A DNA stretch of 64,000 bases from Perilla frutescens (taxonomy: Eukaryota; Streptophyta; Magnoliopsida; Lamiales; Lamiaceae), in assembly GCA_026008535.1 (NCBI GenBank), contig BRKX01000011.1:47476183-47540182 (forward strand), given 5' to 3'. Below are positions 1 through 12,621 of the stretch, piece after piece (positions within the stretch are counted from its first letter, which is position 1; each line of letters opens with the position of its first letter). The position numbers were made by a program, and so were the translations under genes. The notes beneath the pieces were generated by a model, which ran no database searches, was not told where the DNA came from, and saw nothing but the letters and a program-made list of their open reading frames with translations.

Positions 1-812
1 TTCTCTGTCTGCCGTAGTGCATCATCCTCCATCTATACCTTCTTGGACTAAGAACAAGAAGCCATGGAATATTGTTTATCAATCAATGCCATTCTTGTGG
101 AGTCAATTTTCTCAAATGACCATACAGCCTGTGCCCACTGAACAAAGTAACTGCAGGGCTGCTAGTTCTGCACCTCCAGCTTATGGAGTTTGTTCTGAAA
201 AGCAAAATGCACGAGGAAGTGGCCCTTTCTTGCCACATGTGGTAGTCCTATTTTCCGACCTCGTCTCTCATGCTTCTAATGCTTTAGTTTCATCTGCATG
301 ATTTGGTCGTAATCTTGCCCTTAATATCTTGCAGAATGGATATCTCGGGGAGAGAAACCCACCAGGGAGGAGCAGCAAAAAGATTTCAGGCCGTCGTGAT
401 CTGTTTAATAGACATGGCCAGAGCAATGGGTCGTCAGGTGTGAAAAACAATGAAAATGGCAGTCATGAAGTGATGCTGCCTGAAAAAGGCAGATCTCAAC
501 ATCAAAGGAGATTGAATGAAAAGAGCCTATCTCCTGGGAATGAAACAAGTGGATTGCGGAGAATTGAATTTGGATCTATTGGGAATCTGGCAGAAGAGGT
601 AATTTCAGCCTCTGCTGACATCAAGGGCCCAACTCTGGGTAGAAATAGAACATCAGTGATGAAGCAAGAAAGGTAGTGAAAAGCTTATTTCAACCTCTGG
701 CTATAATTGGCTCATGTCTATATGTCTAAAGCTCGATATGATCTGGGGTTTCAGGTTTGCAGGGAAGTCGATCCACCTTAAAAATGAAGCTGAATTCCCC
801 CCTTTGTGCTAG
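1..812 (+). CDS. 3' part of a nucleotidyltransferase / PAP-OAS1 substrate-binding family protein (partial)
   Basis: Only the C-terminal part of the gene is in the window; it is open from base 2 and runs off the left edge. I read three exons: 1-241, 335-672 and 755-812. Both introns are GT-AG (242-334 and 673-754). The first junction falls between codons and the second splits a codon; together they give one open frame ending at TAG 810-812. The reading contains KPWNIVYQSMPFLW, ARGSGPFLP, a basic low-complexity stretch, and a C-terminus ending in HLKNEAEFPPLC. From family knowledge, an RG(S/T)G..LP block, a basic disordered tail and a final FPPL motif are typical of the plant PAP/OAS1 substrate-binding-domain nucleotidyltransferases (Arabidopsis At3g51620 type), of unknown substrate. 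The catalytic domain lies outside the window, so the family call rests on the tail alone. Confidence 0.62.
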
Positions 813-1477
813 CGGTAGATTTGTACAGAAAAGAGTGAAACTGCAGGATGAATTTAGATGCTAACAGACTGCAGGGCTTTTAATTAGGTATGAGGTGTAG
901 ATAGAGAGATACTTGTAAACATGGGGCTTCTTACATTTTTGGTCTATTGATTTCTCATGACTTTAGATGTGACTAATGTCAAATAATACTTGCAACTATA
1001 TATGAAAACTACTCTCCTATGGAAAATATCATTTTGCATGCCTCATAAACATTTCTTTCCCAAAAACAAAAAATTAAAAAACGCGTCTCAGATTTAGTTC
1101 ATTTTGTCCATTATAAGTTTATAACCTCGAATTTGAACATCTGAACAAAATATTTTAATTTTGTAGAAATGTTTTCCTACTTTTGTTTAGATTTATGATA
1201 AATAAATTAAAAATTAATTATATTCGTGAAGATTAAAGCTTAGTAAATTTTGTAGAATGGAGGGGGGTATTTTAATAATGGTATGGTTATTACTCTACTT
1301 ATTTAGTGAAGAACATTTTGGACTAATCGATTAAGTCAACAATTAGTTCAAATTTTTTTTTAATTTTGCTTTTTTCCTTCCTTCCTTTCTTTCTTTTGAG
1401 AAAGAATCTATTAACACGGAGCTAGTCTTCCTAGACTATTTTGTAAATAGATGATGCTTGGTCGGCAAGAGGAGAAA
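813..1477. other. 3' UTR and AT-rich spacer
   Basis: This follows the stop of the first gene. The first 150-200 bases have coding-flank base composition and are probably 3' UTR; AATAAT near 981 is a possible polyadenylation signal. The rest is AT-rich with a CT-rich tract near 1375-1395. I see no gene. Confidence 0.5.
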
Positions 1478-2663
1478 TCTACTACTATAATAAAAGTAGT
1501 GTGCTGTTTTATAAAATTTGGTTTACCTATTATATCCCTATTACCACTTTAATTTAAGGGTAATTTTGTAATATAATATATAATATGTAATTATATTATA
1601 AGATCTAATATAATATATTACTTTCCATATGAATCTACTTCTATATAAAAAGAACCTTATTTTACAATTTGAATTTACTTAATATATTCCCACAATATAT
1701 TTAATTTAAGGAAAATAAGATAATATATATTAATATCTCAAATACTGCTCAACTCATTGCATAGAGAGAAAAGTTAGTGTTGAGGTATTTTTCCAATATT
1801 TTCTACTATCTCAAATAGGAGAAAAGCAATATTAGTATTGTTGAGGTGTGTGTTTGATCTATATAAAATTGTATTTCCAATATTTTAGTGTTTGTTACAC
1901 TTACATATAAGACAACTGCATAAAAACGTCCCACAAAACTGATAATAGGAATTTTATAATGGAAACATCCCAATATAAGCATTCGCATAACTATATTTTG
2001 TTGTCGTGTATAATAAATTTGTATATATTTTTTATTATCATATAGTAGCTGATATAAAATTTCTTGCGTGATTTTTAAGTAAATGATCATTCATTTCATA
2101 CGCATATATATGGTAACAATTAAAAAATATTATTATTGACTTCCACAATATTATATTAAAATACATATATAATTTCAATTGGTGTCTCAAATAATTTGAT
2201 ATGTGTATGTTTGTGTATGTTTCTAATTTCACTAATATATTCTTTTTAAATTGGTAGGCAATTCATTAAAATCTTTAGATTCCAATAAGATATAAGTTAT
2301 GATTTAATCTATATACAATTTCATTTCATATGCATTTACATCAATTAATTTTCTTCTTTTTTATATGATAAATGCATGTTCTAATTTATTTTTAGCAATA
2401 ATTTAGAAATTTTATATTTGCCACAATTCAAAAGGGTGCTAATATTATTCAAACATTTTAAAAACATATTTAATTGCAAAATTTATCAAGTATTTTAATT
2501 TAAAATTTAATTTCTACTGATAAATTACTGTTTCCCATCATGTGATATCAGTAATTCAAATATTAGTGAACTAAAATAGATAAAAAAAAAGCAAAAATGT
2601 TAATTAAAGTGTATTAATTAATTATAACAATTTCATTGTAAAAGAGCGATATAAACATATAAG

Positions 2664-2838
2664 AGCACCAAAAAATTTATCATGACCTACACATTTGTAT
2701 TAAAGATAGTATACAATGAGATATTATTTTGGTCACTTATCTATTTTTTGAAGCACCAAAAAATTTATCACCACCTACACAATTGTATTAAAGATAGTAT
2801 ACAATGAAATATTATTTTGGCCACTTATCTATTTTTAT
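2664..2838. repeat. 88-bp tandem duplication
   Basis: Two adjacent copies begin AGCACCAAAAAATTTATCA at 2664 and 2752, each ending with the CACTTATCTATTTTT segment. They differ at only a few bases, so the duplication is fairly recent. Confidence 0.85.
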
Positions 2839-4445
2839 AAAGATAAGTTGATTAATATTTTCAAAGTAATTAAGTTGCAAAAATTATGTCATGCCTTGTG
2901 AGCCATAAAAATATTTTTTTCTAAAAACATTACATATTTTATCAAAATAAACTTCACAGCTAGCTACTCATTAATCTAAATTTTTTTATAATAATGTAAA
3001 ATCATACATACTAATTTCAAATATATAGAATAGAGAAAAAATAGATATTATTCATAAGTAATATATATGGGAGGTTTAACAAGTGAATATAGGCATTGTG
3101 TGCAAATTGTGGATGAATCATATACATTCATTTATTAAGATCAACGATCATTACCAGTTTAAAGACATTAATGAAAATGCTATTATTTTCATTGTATATG
3201 CACTTAAAAACAAATATATCAAATCACAATTTTTATTTTCTAAAAGCATTTTAAGTGTGAAAAAATATTAAGTAATACTAAATTAAGCATTCTAAAATGT
3301 AAAAATAGCATAATAATATATTACATCATCTTTCTCTATAAATTAAATTACAAGTATATTAGGTGTGACAAAAAATATTATGAAGTAACAATTAAACATT
3401 CTGAAACGTAAAACTTTATCATGACAAATAAGCAATTAAAATAAAATTGATCTTAACCAGGCATGTAACATATATATATGATGGATAAGATTTACCATAA
3501 ATTATACACTAGGCTAATGTTCATAAATTAATGATTACCTATATGAAATAACACTATCTCATTTCTATTATGAGAAGAACGAGGGAATCATCTTAGATCC
3601 ATATTATTTTCATTAAAATAGTTAGCTAAATAAATAAATGTATTATCCACATTCAACTAATAATTTTTTTTGAAGTCAAGTGTTTTAAATATATTAAGGA
3701 TCAATCCATGGCTTCTGAATAAAGTTTATAATGCTTAATCTCTAACAAATTCTGTCTTAGCCACTAACTTATCTAACATTTGAAATACACAATTAGATAC
3801 CCATAGATATGATTTATTTTCAGAATTAAAGTACACGCGTTAACAAAACCTAGGATATAAAATTAAATAAAAAATTATATATTGAGATATTATATTATAT
3901 ATAAAAAAATATTTCGTCCCTAATTAATGCATATAAAACCAATTGGGTATTTTTTTAGCGAACCTATTTGATATTATTGGATATGCTAATTATAATAATT
4001 TTTTTTTGTTGAAGTAAGTTTTTAAGTTGAATAACGTGTCACAATTTAAGATTTAAAATATTTAAAAGTGATTTTAGTGTTGATAAAACAAAAAAAAAAA
4101 ATTGATAAATTAATTTCTTTAAAATATATTAATGTATTATCTGTTTTTTATTTTTAAATTACTTCATTGGAGTCCTCAATTTGTTAGAACAAATTACTTA
4201 TTAAACTAGAATTTTAATTAATTTAATGGTGTGCATGTTTCGATGCTTAATTACTATGTATGTGATCTGTGTAATAATATCTTTTTAAACGCAGATGATT
4301 TTTTTTAAAAGAGTTATTTAGTTTTTGTTTTGTTTGGTTGAACGAATTATGCAATTACATTGAGACATAAAATTCATTATATTGTTTTATACTTTTTAAT
4401 TGAACTTAAAACTCATATAATAAATAATTATTTTGTACCATTGTA

Positions 4446-4717
4446 CTCCCTCCGTCTCAATTATATAGTCCTATTTCTCCTCACACGTAGATTAAAAATA
4501 TTTATGAAAACAAGATATTAAAGCTAAACTTCCAATAACACCCTCATTGAATATTTATGATTTTCAACATTTAAGTTGTTATTTTTTTATTTTTCAAGAT
4601 TCAACAAGGGTTTATTTGTACATTACTATGAAAATTAATAGTATTTATAGCAATGAGACTATATAATTGGGACACTTCAAAATAGTAAAAGAGACTATAT
4701 AATTAGGACATATGAAG
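4446..4717. repeat. Stowaway-type (Tc1/mariner) MITE
   Basis: It starts TA then CTCCCTCCGTCTCAATTATA, the standard Stowaway terminus, and carries ACTATATAATTGGGACA and ACTATATAATTAGGACA near the other end before GAAGTA. The right end has drifted from the consensus. The expected TA target duplication is present on both sides. Confidence 0.7.
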
Positions 4718-6269
4718 TAATTAATAGGGGGGGGGGGATATCAACATATATAATACATTTTATAACATTAATATACGAGTCTTAGATATTTAAAATAAAT
4801 GTATATCTAAACTTTATTATTTTTAATTACTGCATTAGAAAGAACATATAAACTATTTATAAAACTAAAGATATTTTTTTATATAACTGTGAAAACATTA
4901 AGCTATATTCAACCACATAGAATGATAATATTATATATATATATATATATTAGATAGTCTTTTAATTATAAGATAATATGCTTCATCCATTTCTGAATAA
5001 GTGTCATTCTATCATTTTAATTTTGATTCAAAAAGCGTGTCATTTAACAAATTCGAAATAGAAAATTCACATTTTCTCACATTTATCGCCATTTAATGCA
5101 AACATATATATTTAATTCATTTAATGTATTCACATGAGGATGTATTAGATAATTTAATTAATTTATTAATTTGTATTTATCACTCAATTTTAGATCTGGA
5201 ACTATATATATGATCAATAGGTTTGAAAATTCGTTCAAATAATTTTTTTCTAAGTTATAGATCATATATGTTCAAAAATATGTATTTAGACATGTATTGC
5301 ATTTTTTTAAATGAATTTTTGAACATAATCTTGAACAAAATATTTCTCAAAAAAAAAAAAAAAAAAAAAACTTGTACAAAGTAGGTATTAAAAAAATGAA
5401 TGCGTAATAATTTAGTAATTAATTAATTTTTAATTAGTGGTGTATAAAGTAAATTATGTGAAATATTTAGAAGCACGCCCTAATTATAAAGTATAAATAT
5501 TATGTTTTTATTCTATTCATATGTTCTTCAATTTTCACAAGGAAATGATGTCCTTTTTAAAACAATAATGAATTTTCTTTGATTCCTAATATAATGCATG
5601 AAAAGTTCTTCGATGAACCATAGATTTGTCCAAAATTCTTAATAGAAAAGCATGACAAAATGTTTAGTTTATATAAAAATATATTCACTTAAGAAGAAGT
5701 TCAAACATGTATTGATCATAAATAAAAAGAAGACAAAACGTGTTCTCATACTGGAGAATCTACACTTGCACAATCATTTATTTTATAAGATCAATTTAAA
5801 TATTATCCTTTTGTTATGCAAACTTTTATTCTATTTTGCGTATGCTTAATTTATATTGCAGAAGATATACATATAATATTCAATATAAATTTAAAACAAT
5901 GATAAATTACGTATTTATTTTTTTATATAATGATTTATTTTATTGTTCTTAATATATTCTTTTTCGAATTTATTAGATATTTAATTAATATTTTCTAACA
6001 TAATATAGCTTATAACTTTTAAATTTTACACTTTCAAAAAAACTTTTAATTTTATATATAATAATATTTTTTAGTAAAAAAAATTATAAAAATTATGTGA
6101 AAATGCACGTGATCTCCGCTAGTTAATTAAAAGGAATGGATATATGAATGGTTTTTAATTTCTTTATATTATCATTTATATGTTTTGGTTGTATTTTTAA
6201 TTAGTTTTCTGAGACGAGCAAATTGAAGCAGGCCTCATGCGCGCATATACAGATCAGATGAAAATTCTG

Positions 6270-6278
6270 GGGGGGGGG

Positions 6279-6323
<45 letters not shown>
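6270..6323. repeat. Poly-G then (GA)n microsatellite
   Basis: About twelve consecutive G residues are followed by some twenty GA units, about 300 bases upstream of the OFP17 start. GA/CT tracts in plant promoters and leaders often bind BPC-type factors; whether this one does is unknown. Confidence 0.9.
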
Positions 6324-6325
<2 letters not shown>

Positions 6326-6619
6326 CAACAACCAAATAAAGATGGATTTGTTGAAAAAGTCCCAGTTTATAGAAACAATGATGGTACAGCACTTACTTTC
6401 CGTTGGGGAGAAGACGTGAAATCCACCCAAAATAATATATACTCGATATATCCTTTCCCTTGGTAGGCTAAATTTAAATATCTATATATATATATATATA
6501 TAGATAGATAGATCGAGGACTAACGTAACCAAGTCCATCATCAAATTAAAAGTGGAAATGCAAACAAACATCCCTTGGTCATCTTCATGAAATCGGTGGA
6601 TCAGTTAGAAATATATATA

Positions 6620-7084
6620 ATGAAAGTGAGGAGATACCTGCAATTAAAATCGAAGCTTCTGATGAAACCCTGCAAGAAAATGATGCGACTCTTGTCGAAG
6701 CTGCGACTCCGCAAGGCACTCTCCATAAGATCCCTGGGGTGGCGCCGTTTCTCAAAGATGGGAGGCGGAGGCGGAGGCCATGAGAGAGAGAGGGAGGTGA
6801 GGAGCTTCTCGGAGAAAGCACCGCATCCATCACCGCTCACTCCGGCGTATGTAAGAATGATGATGAGTAGTAAAGGTGATGATGGTGTGGAAGATGCATG
6901 CAGAAGCTTCGAGAAGTATGTAATGGACATGCTGGTTGAGGAGAGGGAGGGGAAAATCAGAGATTTGGGTGACGTGGAACAACTCCTCTACTGCTGGAAG
7001 GAGCTTAGGTCTCCTCTGTTTCTTGATTTGGTATGCCGCTTTTATAGGGACCTATGCTCAGATTTGTTTTCATCCTCTACTTAA
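6620..7084 (+). CDS. OFP17: OVATE family transcription repressor, OFP17-like
   Basis: The reading frame is intronless with 154 codons. I chose ATG 6620 because the conserved OFP17-like N-terminus (MKVRRYLQLKSKLLMKPCKK) starts there; two in-frame ATGs upstream (6575, 6587) would add an unconserved tail. Residues 1-45 are strongly basic, residues 48-53 are a glycine run, and residues about 91-150 form the OVATE domain (DACRSFEKYVMDMLVEE, then DVEQLLYCWKELRSP and DLVCRFYRDLCSDLF). OVATE proteins are small nuclear/cytoplasmic transcriptional repressors that bind TALE homeodomain and TRM proteins and control organ shape. OFP17 is a divergent short member, and the E-Q-L-L-Y-C-W-K core with an FYRDLCSDLF ending matches that subgroup. 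A (TA)n tract and GA microsatellite lie upstream. Confidence 0.85.
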   Translation: MKVRRYLQLKSKLLMKPCKKMMRLLSKLRLRKALSIRSLGWRRFSKMGGGGGGHEREREVRSFSEKAPHPSPLTPAYVRMMMSSKGDDGVEDACRSFEKYVMDMLVEEREGKIRDLGDVEQLLYCWKELRSPLFLDLVCRFYRDLCSDLFSSST

Positions 7085-7668
7085 AATTCATTTATTGTAC
7101 CTTCATTTCCTATATATAATTAATCTCCAGCTCTCAATATTAAATATGAGCTATATATCTATAGCTCCTTACTTGCTCATGCATTTTCATGTTTGTTTTA
7201 ACATCATTAATTAAATATATTCTCATATTAAAAGATTTTGGGATTTATTCATAAGTAATTGCTAAGTCCGCCTTTTTAATTCCTTTTTCGAAATAAATGA
7301 TCGATCCTTAAAAATCTATTTTCTCACGTGCTGAAATTCATTTTCTAATTTGTTACCAACTCCACATATCGATTCAATTACTTAAATTTTTTTAGTGTAA
7401 AAAAAATGTTCAACCCGCCAGATGATCAGCCGAGCCCGAGTGGGCCAGAAGGGTATAAAAGGAAGGACACTAGACTAATTATTTTGGTAACAAGAGAACA
7501 GGAGGTGTCAAATACTTATCTTATCAGCACCCCTAACAATAAAATTAAACTACCCTAGCAATGCAGTGAGGTTATTTGGAGATTAAAAGTCACAAATTCG
7601 AATTTCCTCAACACCACCAGATTATGTGTGAGTAAAAAAAAACTTATTATCACCCCTTATTATATATA
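7085..7668. other. OFP17 3' flank and spacer
   Basis: The first 100-200 bases are probable 3' UTR. The remainder is AT-rich. A short segment near 7555-7640 has a weak tRNA-like A/B-box arrangement but is not good enough to call. I see no gene. Confidence 0.5.
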
Positions 7669-7865
7669 CACTCTTCGTCTCATTCATATATATAGTTTTT
7701 TTTGTCCCAATATATGTTGGTTTCTATAAATATTTTAATTGAGAAAGAAATTAATATGTGCATATTAGGAAGTTTAATTATATTAATTGTTTAATTGTCT
7801 TTTCCAATAATTTTCTTAATCTTCATGAAAAATTCAATCGGTCTATATAAATGGGACAAATGGAG
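7669..7865. repeat. Stowaway-type MITE
   Basis: The ends are CACTCTTCGTCTCATTCATATA on the left and TATAAATGGGACAAATGGAG on the right, which are reverse-complementary in the GTCTCATT/ATGGGAC and CTC/GAG parts. TA flanks both ends (7667-7668 and 7866-7867). Confidence 0.65.
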
Positions 7866-8175
7866 TATAATATATTATTGTTAGGCATTGTCGTGCACGT
7901 ATTCTTGGGGAGTTACGTACAATGAATATTATTTTTATGAAATTTTGATGGAATACACGTGGTATATATATGAATACTGTACACACACACACACAAGTGT
8001 GATATGAAAAACAAACGGTTTGTAATAGATGATCTCATTGAAGAACTCCAACCTCCAAAAAAATTCATATCCACTACAAGAAAAACCGCATATTCATGCG
8101 GACCGGGGCCGTTGGAATTGGCCCAAATCCCACTAGAATTGAGTAATTTCAACGAGCATTCCAGTGAGAAATGAT

Positions 8176-8375
8176 TCATGCGAACCACCACCACCACTAC
8201 CACTACGGGATTTCTCGCACCATGCGACCCAACCCCCTCCCCAGACTTCCACCAGAAGTGCAAGGAGCCACCATATAATGGCACACCAAATTGTGTTCCT
8301 AGCAGGTTTCGAATTCGCGCCCTGTTGTTCGCATAAGGAGCACCTTTATCGTTATACCAAACATAATTTATGTTC
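8176..8375 (-). repeat. tRNA-related SINE candidate
   Basis: Read on the minus strand, TGGTATAACGATAAAGG at 8360-8344 resembles a pol III A box and GCGAATTCGAAACC at 8319-8306 a B box, about 40 bases apart. A GC-rich body follows. The spacing fits tRNA-derived plant SINEs. I cannot define target duplications, so the ends are approximate. Confidence 0.4.
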
Positions 8376-8614
8376 ATATCTCCATATATTTTATATATAT
8401 TATATCTTTGTTATGTTTTGTATTATATAATATAATATAATATAGAGTTTAATATAAAATTTTGTAAAATAAAACATAAATTTTACACATAATTAAATTA
8501 TTGTGAATATATATATATATATATGTATGTATATGCAATGCAAAAAAAATTGTGATATACGTTAATTTCTTTAGATTTTCAGTCGTATAATTTTTTATTG
8601 TGTTTTATTTTATT

Positions 8615-9366
8615 ATTTCTAACTGCAAAATTTTAATTAATAGATTAATAAATAAATCATACAAATTTAAAGATATAATTTAAGAAATATAGTTGTGACA
8701 CTTTTATAATTAAACATTTAAAAAATGGTAACAATAATTAAAAAAAGATCGGGATTATGTCAAATTCATGTTGAAATTTATAAAAAATAATAATAAAAAA
8801 CTATACACAATTTTTTATCTATAATTAAAAAACTATACACATATACATTACATTTTATTTTTTTCCTAAATTTCTATTAATTTTTTTTTTTCATTTGTGG
8901 CATTATTCTTTTCATTATCTTTAGAAAGTAAGGTCTTGTATCATTTAAAATTCACACAAGTCTTTTGTGGATTATATTATGTTTAAATTGATTTTATTTT
9001 ATTCTAGTTGACTGCAAGATTTTAATAGAATAATAAATAAATCATACAAATTTAAAGATATAATTTAAGAAATATAGTTGTGACATTTCCTTCTTTTATA
9101 ATTAAATATTTAAAAATTGTAACAATAATTAAAAAAGATCGGCATTATGTCAAATTCATGTTGAAATTTATTAAAAAATAATAAAAAAACTATACACAAT
9201 TTTTTATCTATAATTAAAAATAATAAAAAATTATACACATGTACATATTTCTAATAATTTTTTTTTCATTTGTTGCATTATTCTTTTCATTATCTTTACA
9301 AATTAAGGTCTTGTATAATTTAAAATCCACACAAGTCTTTTGTGGATTATATTATATTTAAATTGG
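8615..9366. repeat. ~375-bp direct duplication inside the CACTA element
   Basis: The segments beginning TAACTGCAAAATTTTAAT (about 8620) and TTGACTGCAAGATTTTAAT (about 9008) run in parallel for about 360-375 bases. They share TCATACAAATTTAAAGATA, AAAAAGATCGG, ATTATGTCAAATTCATG and ACACAAGTCTTTTGTGG. The copies differ by scattered substitutions and small indels. Confidence 0.85.
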
Positions 9367-9749
9367 ATTGAGGGGGAAATCATCAATTAATTGTATATGA
9401 ATTATCTTGTAAAAAATAATAAATATATATAATTGTGTCACATTTATGCATTTTTTTTAAACAAGAGAAATTAAAAAATAAATAAAAAATATTCCGGTTG
9501 AATATTGGTGCCAAAATAATTGAAATTATGGTGAAATTAAAATTAAGAGAAATAAAAAAAAAATTCCAGCAAGCGTTTCCGCATGAATACTCGCTAGAAT
9601 TTTTAAGAAATATTAAAATTTTAAAAATAAATAAATAATTAATTTGGGAAATGAACCAGTTGGAAAGCCCGTTGGAATTTTTAAAAAATTATGTGGAAGA
9701 CGGGGGCTCGCTGTAATTGGCCCGGCCTAATGCGTTTTTTCTTATAGTG

Positions 9750-11344
9750 ATCCTTGTACGTGTATTAAAGGAACAATCATGACTTTTGCATGTGTACAAG
9801 ACATTTAAGAGTGACATCTCAATCAAAAGTCTCAAATATAAATATTTATATACACATATATATATATATGTTATTTAATAGTGTAAATAATATCAAAACT
9901 ATCCTTAAAGCTATTTTTTGGCACCCCGAGAAATAACATGGCATAAAGTTTTGAGTAGTTTTTTAGTAGTTCAGGTATTAAAATGTAATGTCATTTCTAG
10001 GTGTCATATTTTACTAACAAAAAATCCTCGCCATGTCATTTTATCAGGTGTTAGAAAAATGACTCCGATGATATATTTTTTAGAATAATTTTTCAATATT
10101 TCGATTGGATATTAATATTAATATCATTTCGAATAATATGGGATAGAGAATTACTATTTCGACAATATTAAAACCAATTTTTTTGCCCTATATATATGTA
10201 TACCAAGTAACAACATAAAACAAGAATTTAATTGGTTGGGAAAACCCCTATAATAAGAAACAGATGCGGATGTTAGAGTGTTAGGTTAGCCAACAGTCCT
10301 TTCATCCCTCTGTTTTAAGAAATCAAACCCTATTTCCCATGTGCCATAACACAACTTTGCCTGCCTTCTCTCTTCTATCATAGAAGGATGTATATGTAAT
10401 TACCATTTTATTGCATTTTTTTTTTCTTTTATCCCCTTTTTATCTCAAAACCTTTAATTTGTTGATGAAATAATATTTCATCTCATGTTACGACAGCAGA
10501 AAACTATGTATATCAATTTATCATACCACACATTAAATACACAACATGTGCATGAACAACAAATTAAGGTGAGTAAAAGAGCCCAATGTGCATTCTCTTG
10601 CACTGTTTCAAAGTGTTGGGAGACTAATAGTAGTTGCTTTTGTTTTTAATATGTTAACACAAATGCAAAAAGTTGAGCGTACTATATATATTGTTGAAAT
10701 TAATTAATTGAACAGTTAAAAGACTGACTTTTTTATTTGTTCTATATATAGGGTTATGAACAGAGTTAAATTTAACATGTGATAGATACTATATATAAGT
10801 TTGACCATATATATATAATACTATTCGCATATATATATATATATATATTGATTATATATGTACGTATATATACATTCATGCATCTGATAACAATTAAATC
10901 AATTAGTCGTGATACTTTATTGTCATGAAGATAATAATTCAATGATTAACTCTTAATTATATTTTACATGTTGTACAATTTGATTGAGTTAACGTTGAAG
11001 TATTATTTTCATTTAGTGTGTCTTCAATTCCCGCAGTGCAATTCATTGTTCATTTTATAAATTCAAATCAAGAGGCAATAGCCCTTTCGGTACTTAATTG
11101 AATTGACACATGCGATTAAATAAAATTGAGATGTACTTTTTTAATTTGTCTATTTTTTTTAAAATTTGTATAGAAGATTATTTGTTGTGGTATAATAATA
11201 TATATTAATGTTCAACTGAAAAAAGGAACTCGATCAAAATTAGTATATCCTTCATTCCTAAATTTTAAAGCAAAAATAAATAAAAAGAGTATGCATATTG
11301 TACGTACATTGTTTTTATGTAGGAAAGTGATGAACGTAAGAAAC
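9750..11344. other. AT-rich spacer without recognised genes
   Basis: I see several (AT)n tracts (near 9855, 10810 and 10838) and no coding region longer than background. The segment 9890-10180 has repeat-like composition but no ends I can pair. Confidence 0.6.
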
Positions 11345-11682
11345 GAGAAAATTTTGATTTTGGTCTCATAGGATATGGGTTTGTCCGATTTTGGTCTCAT
11401 CCCTATCACTTTTAGTCCTATTTCAGAAATTGTTGTAAATCTGGTCCCGTAGGACCTGAATTATCAATTTTGGTCCCACAATTTAAACGGAAAAAAAAGG
11501 GGTAACAGCCGTCAATTTTGGGACCAAAATCGATACTATGAGACCAAAAGTGAAATTTTCAGCGAAATACCAATCCTAAAATGCAATCAGCTATGAACGG
11601 AGCCGAAAAATTGATCAAATATTAGATTTGTAAAAAGGGGTACTTTTTTTTTAATTTTTTTAAATTGAGTTATTTAAAAAAA

Positions 11683-12385
11683 CAGTACAATAAAAACGCG
11701 ATTTAACAACGGATTATATTTCGTTGTTAAAATACCGACATATTAACAGCGGATTAAGATTAAGATATTTAATGACGGATTTTTTTTGTCTCAAACTTAA
11801 CAAAGAACACACGTCTTATTTTAATTTTAATTTTAATTTTTTATGTTAACGACGCAATAACGACATATTTTTCTGTCGTTACATTAGAGACGAAAAAAAG
11901 TGTTGCTAAACATTTTTTTAAAATCTTAGCGATGGATTAGTTGCAAAATTATTTTGTATCTAAATTAATTTTGATCTTTTTGATTTTTTTGTTTTTTAAA
12001 TTTTTTCAAATATTTTTTATTTTCCAATTAATGCTTAATTACGAATTTGAAATCAAATTTTTTAAATTTTGTTTGTTCATTTTATTATTTCGAATTTATT
12101 TGATTATTTTATTTTTTTTTCAATATTTTATATTATTTTTTGATATTTTGAATTTTAAATTTTTCAATTTCTACTTATTTACGAATTTGAAATTAATCTT
12201 TTAAATACTATTAATTTTTTATTTATTTTCCATTTTAAAATTTGTTTTATTTTATAATTTTTTAATATTATATACTATTTATTATTATTATTATTATTAT
12301 ATATTTTTTTTTTATTTTTCAATTACTAATTAATTCAAATATAAATTTTTTAATATTTTTATTTATTTTACATGATAATTTTTAA
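11683..12385. mobile_element. Truncated CACTA nested in MULE copy A
   Basis: CAGTACAATAAAAACGCGAT at 11683 is a slightly mutated CACTA terminus, followed by AACAACGGATT, ATTAACAGCGGATT and GACGCAATAACGACA subterminal motifs. It matches the intact copy at 40998-41759 in inverted orientation. The other terminus is missing: near 12380 the AT-rich interior runs straight into MULE sequence at TTTTTAATTATGAAATAATC, consistent with a deletion across short AT microhomology. Confidence 0.65.
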
Positions 12386-12621
12386 TTATGAAATAATCAA
12401 CCATAATAATGAATTATTAATTGAAAATTAAAATTAAATATTAAAAATAATTATAAACTCTAATTAGATGTGGTGAACGCTCATAAACAATATTGTAAAA
12501 TTAAAATAAATAAAAAATTTCCCTACCTTTAGGGATGTAAATGAGCCGAGTATCATCTTGATCGAACTCGAACTTGACAGAAAATTAAACTAAATATAAA
12601 AAATGGCTTTCTTTTGATTTA

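Larger units (their letters stand above)
1478..6122 (+). mobile_element. Candidate non-autonomous Helitron
   Basis: The 5' end reads TCTACTACTATAATAAAAG directly after an A, followed by TTTGGTTTACC and TAATTTAAGGGTAA blocks, which is the usual start of plant Helitrons. The proposed 3' end is CTAG at 6119-6122 followed by T, preceded by a degenerate hairpin (TGTGAAAATGCACGTGA). The A^T insertion context fits both ends. No Rep/helicase coding is visible in the 4.6 kb interior, which is AT-rich and holds a Stowaway MITE, an 88-bp tandem duplication, a long poly-A at 5350-5370 and simple AT repeats. The 5' end is convincing. The pairing with this particular 3' end is an inference, and several small elements may have accumulated here. 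Confidence 0.45.
8072..9749. mobile_element. CACTA (En/Spm-type) non-autonomous element, TSD ATC
   Basis: The left terminus is CACTACAAGAAAAACCGCAT at 8072. The right terminus, read in reverse complement from 9749, is CACTATAAGAAAAAACGCAT. Both ends are flanked by ATC (8069-8071 and 9750-9752), the 3-bp duplication expected for CACTA elements. The subterminal regions carry GC-rich repeats (GTTGGAATT, CCAGCAAG, GGCCC) on both sides. No transposase is visible. The interior holds a probable SINE and a ~375-bp direct duplication. Confidence 0.9.

Noticed and set aside
6201..6419. Frames encoding SLSLSL or EREREREREG runs on either strand
   Set aside because: Translation of the GA/CT microsatellite only.
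7555..7640. Possible tRNA-derived SINE (AAATTCGAATTTCC)
   Set aside because: A and B boxes too degenerate, no target duplication.
7913..8377. 154-codon minus-strand frame and 88-codon plus-strand frame
   Set aside because: They straddle the CACTA boundary at 8072 and a SINE candidate, with a VVVVVVVV run from a CCA repeat; not a conserved protein.
11941..12204. 87-codon Phe/Ile/Leu-rich frame
   Set aside because: Lies in T-rich interior of the nested CACTA; composition-driven, no membrane protein homology.
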